A DNA stretch of 28,860 bases from Chryseobacterium sp. (GTDB lineage Bacteria > Bacteroidota > Bacteroidia > Flavobacteriales > Weeksellaceae): assembly GCA_003248755.1 (NCBI GenBank), contig QFQW01000071.1, forward strand, positions 1 to 28,860, given 5' to 3'. Every line of letters starts with the position of its first letter. The first letter of the stretch is position 1. A model generated the notes under the pieces. The model ran no database searches and was not told the origin of the DNA. It was given only the letters and a program-made list of their open reading frames with translations. A program made the position numbers and the translations under genes. Below are positions 28,341 through 28,860 of this stretch, in pieces.

Positions 28341-28411
28341 TAATTTCTCAGTGTTTTGATCACCAATCTAATTTTTATCAAAAATTCGCTTTACCATTAA
28401 GCTAAGAAATC
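28341..28411 (-). tRNA. trnI: tRNA-Ile (anticodon GAT)
   Basis: Acceptor GATTTCT/AGAAATT, D stem GCTT/AAGC, anticodon stem AATTT/AAATT with loop TTGATAA giving GAT, T stem TGGTG/CACTG. The only Ile tRNA found. Confidence 0.9.
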
Positions 28412-28439
28412 AAATTTTACTTGAGATATTTATAAATAC

Positions 28440-28738
28440 GGCATAATAATCATTCCATCGCGGTATTATATATGAAAGTTCATTTATATTCAAACAAAAA
28501 CTCATTTTATTTATCTACTATTACATTAATTTATTTTGGTTGTATAGTACAAAAGAGATTATGTAAGATTCTATCTTAATTCTCATTATATAATATCGTT
28601 TTATTTATTTTCCTAAGGTTAATTAGATTTTTCTGATCACCTTTCAAATTTTTTATATTATAGTATTCTTTTACACATATTTGATAATATCAAATAAGAA
28701 TTTTACTTATATTAGGTATAATATATCTTTATTAAAAA
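28440..28738 (-). pseudogene. Degenerate copy of the rnl 5' end with its promoter
   Basis: Aligns along its length to about 10030-10422. On the minus strand it starts with the same 39 bp (28697-28735 = 10381-10419), then shares CAGAAAAATCTAATTAACCT and AGGAAAATAAAT, then GAATCTTACAT, TGTAATAGTAGATAA and a decayed version of the ACCGTGAGGGAATG motif. Indels and substitutions accumulate, so it is not a functional LSU piece. It occupies the leader of the trnI-trnS-cox1 transcript. Confidence 0.85.
28697..28735 (-). promoter_or_regulatory. Second copy of the putative promoter, upstream of the cox1 cluster
   Basis: Identical for 39 bp to the rnl upstream sequence, including ATATAAGTA at 28712-28704 (minus strand). 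Transcription from here would read trnI, trnS(tga), cox1 and onward. A hairpin (aagatatatctt-type palindrome, 28725-28752) lies just upstream. Confidence 0.5.
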
Positions 28739-28781
28739 AGATATATCTTTTTTAATTTTTATTAAAAAAAAAGTAAATAAT

Positions 28782-28860
28782 AGTGAGTATAATGACTATT
28801 TAATTAAGTTCAAAAATCAAATATATTTTCAAGAGCACTTAGACTTGAACCAAGAACATG
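28782..28860. repeat. Repeat of bases 1-79 (circular overlap)
   Basis: Exact copy of the first 79 bases; contains the truncated second appearance of trnW (from 28830). Not a real gene duplication if the molecule is circular. Confidence 0.93.

Overview
This window is a complete fungal mitochondrial genome. Bases 1-79 recur exactly at 28782-28860, so the molecule closes into a circle of 28,781 bp. It is AT-rich, TGA is read as Trp throughout (trnW has anticodon TCA), and every recognised gene lies on the minus strand. The full set is present: 14 respiratory and ATP synthase genes (cox1-3, cob, atp6/8/9, nad1-6 and nad4L), rns, rnl and 25 tRNAs covering all amino acids. rps3 sits inside a group I intron of rnl, which is the usual arrangement in Pezizomycotina (filamentous Ascomycota). 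The species is not identifiable by eye.

In transcription order (descending coordinates) the layout is: a degenerate copy of the rnl 5' end with its promoter-like upstream sequence (28738-28440), trnI, trnS(tga), cox1 (two exons, one group I intron carrying orf319), orf225, nad4L/nad5 (overlapping by 1 nt), nad1, atp6, trnQ, an atp6 fragment, orf113, cob, a 70-bp tandem-repeat block, orf119, cox3, atp9, atp8, trnR(acg), nad4, nad2, nad3. Then come rnl with rps3, a block of 12 tRNAs, cox2, rns, nad6 and a block of 9 tRNAs back to the origin of numbering. A 39-bp sequence containing ATATAAGTA, identical to the yeast mitochondrial promoter nonanucleotide, lies just upstream of rnl and again upstream of the trnI-trnS-cox1 cluster. 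This suggests two main transcription starts on one strand.

The accessory content is the unusual part. There are four orphan ORFs and none has a visible LAGLIDADG or GIY-YIG homing endonuclease motif. orf319 in the cox1 intron is an Asn/Ser/Gln-rich, acidic, coiled-coil protein with tandem 18-residue repeats containing KKRAR. orf225 is a membrane protein without any AUG start, opening beside the cox1 stop. orf113 is a membrane protein apparently split by a frameshift. orf119 is a one-helix protein with a long proline-rich tail built from a 36-residue duplication. orf319 and orf225 use CGN arginine codons and are less AT-rich than the core genes, which suggests foreign origin. Smaller signs of rearrangement include an atp6 fragment, a truncated trnT copy, an inverted 21-bp piece of atp8, an inverted copy of part of trnY, and long perfect palindromes in rRNA variable regions.
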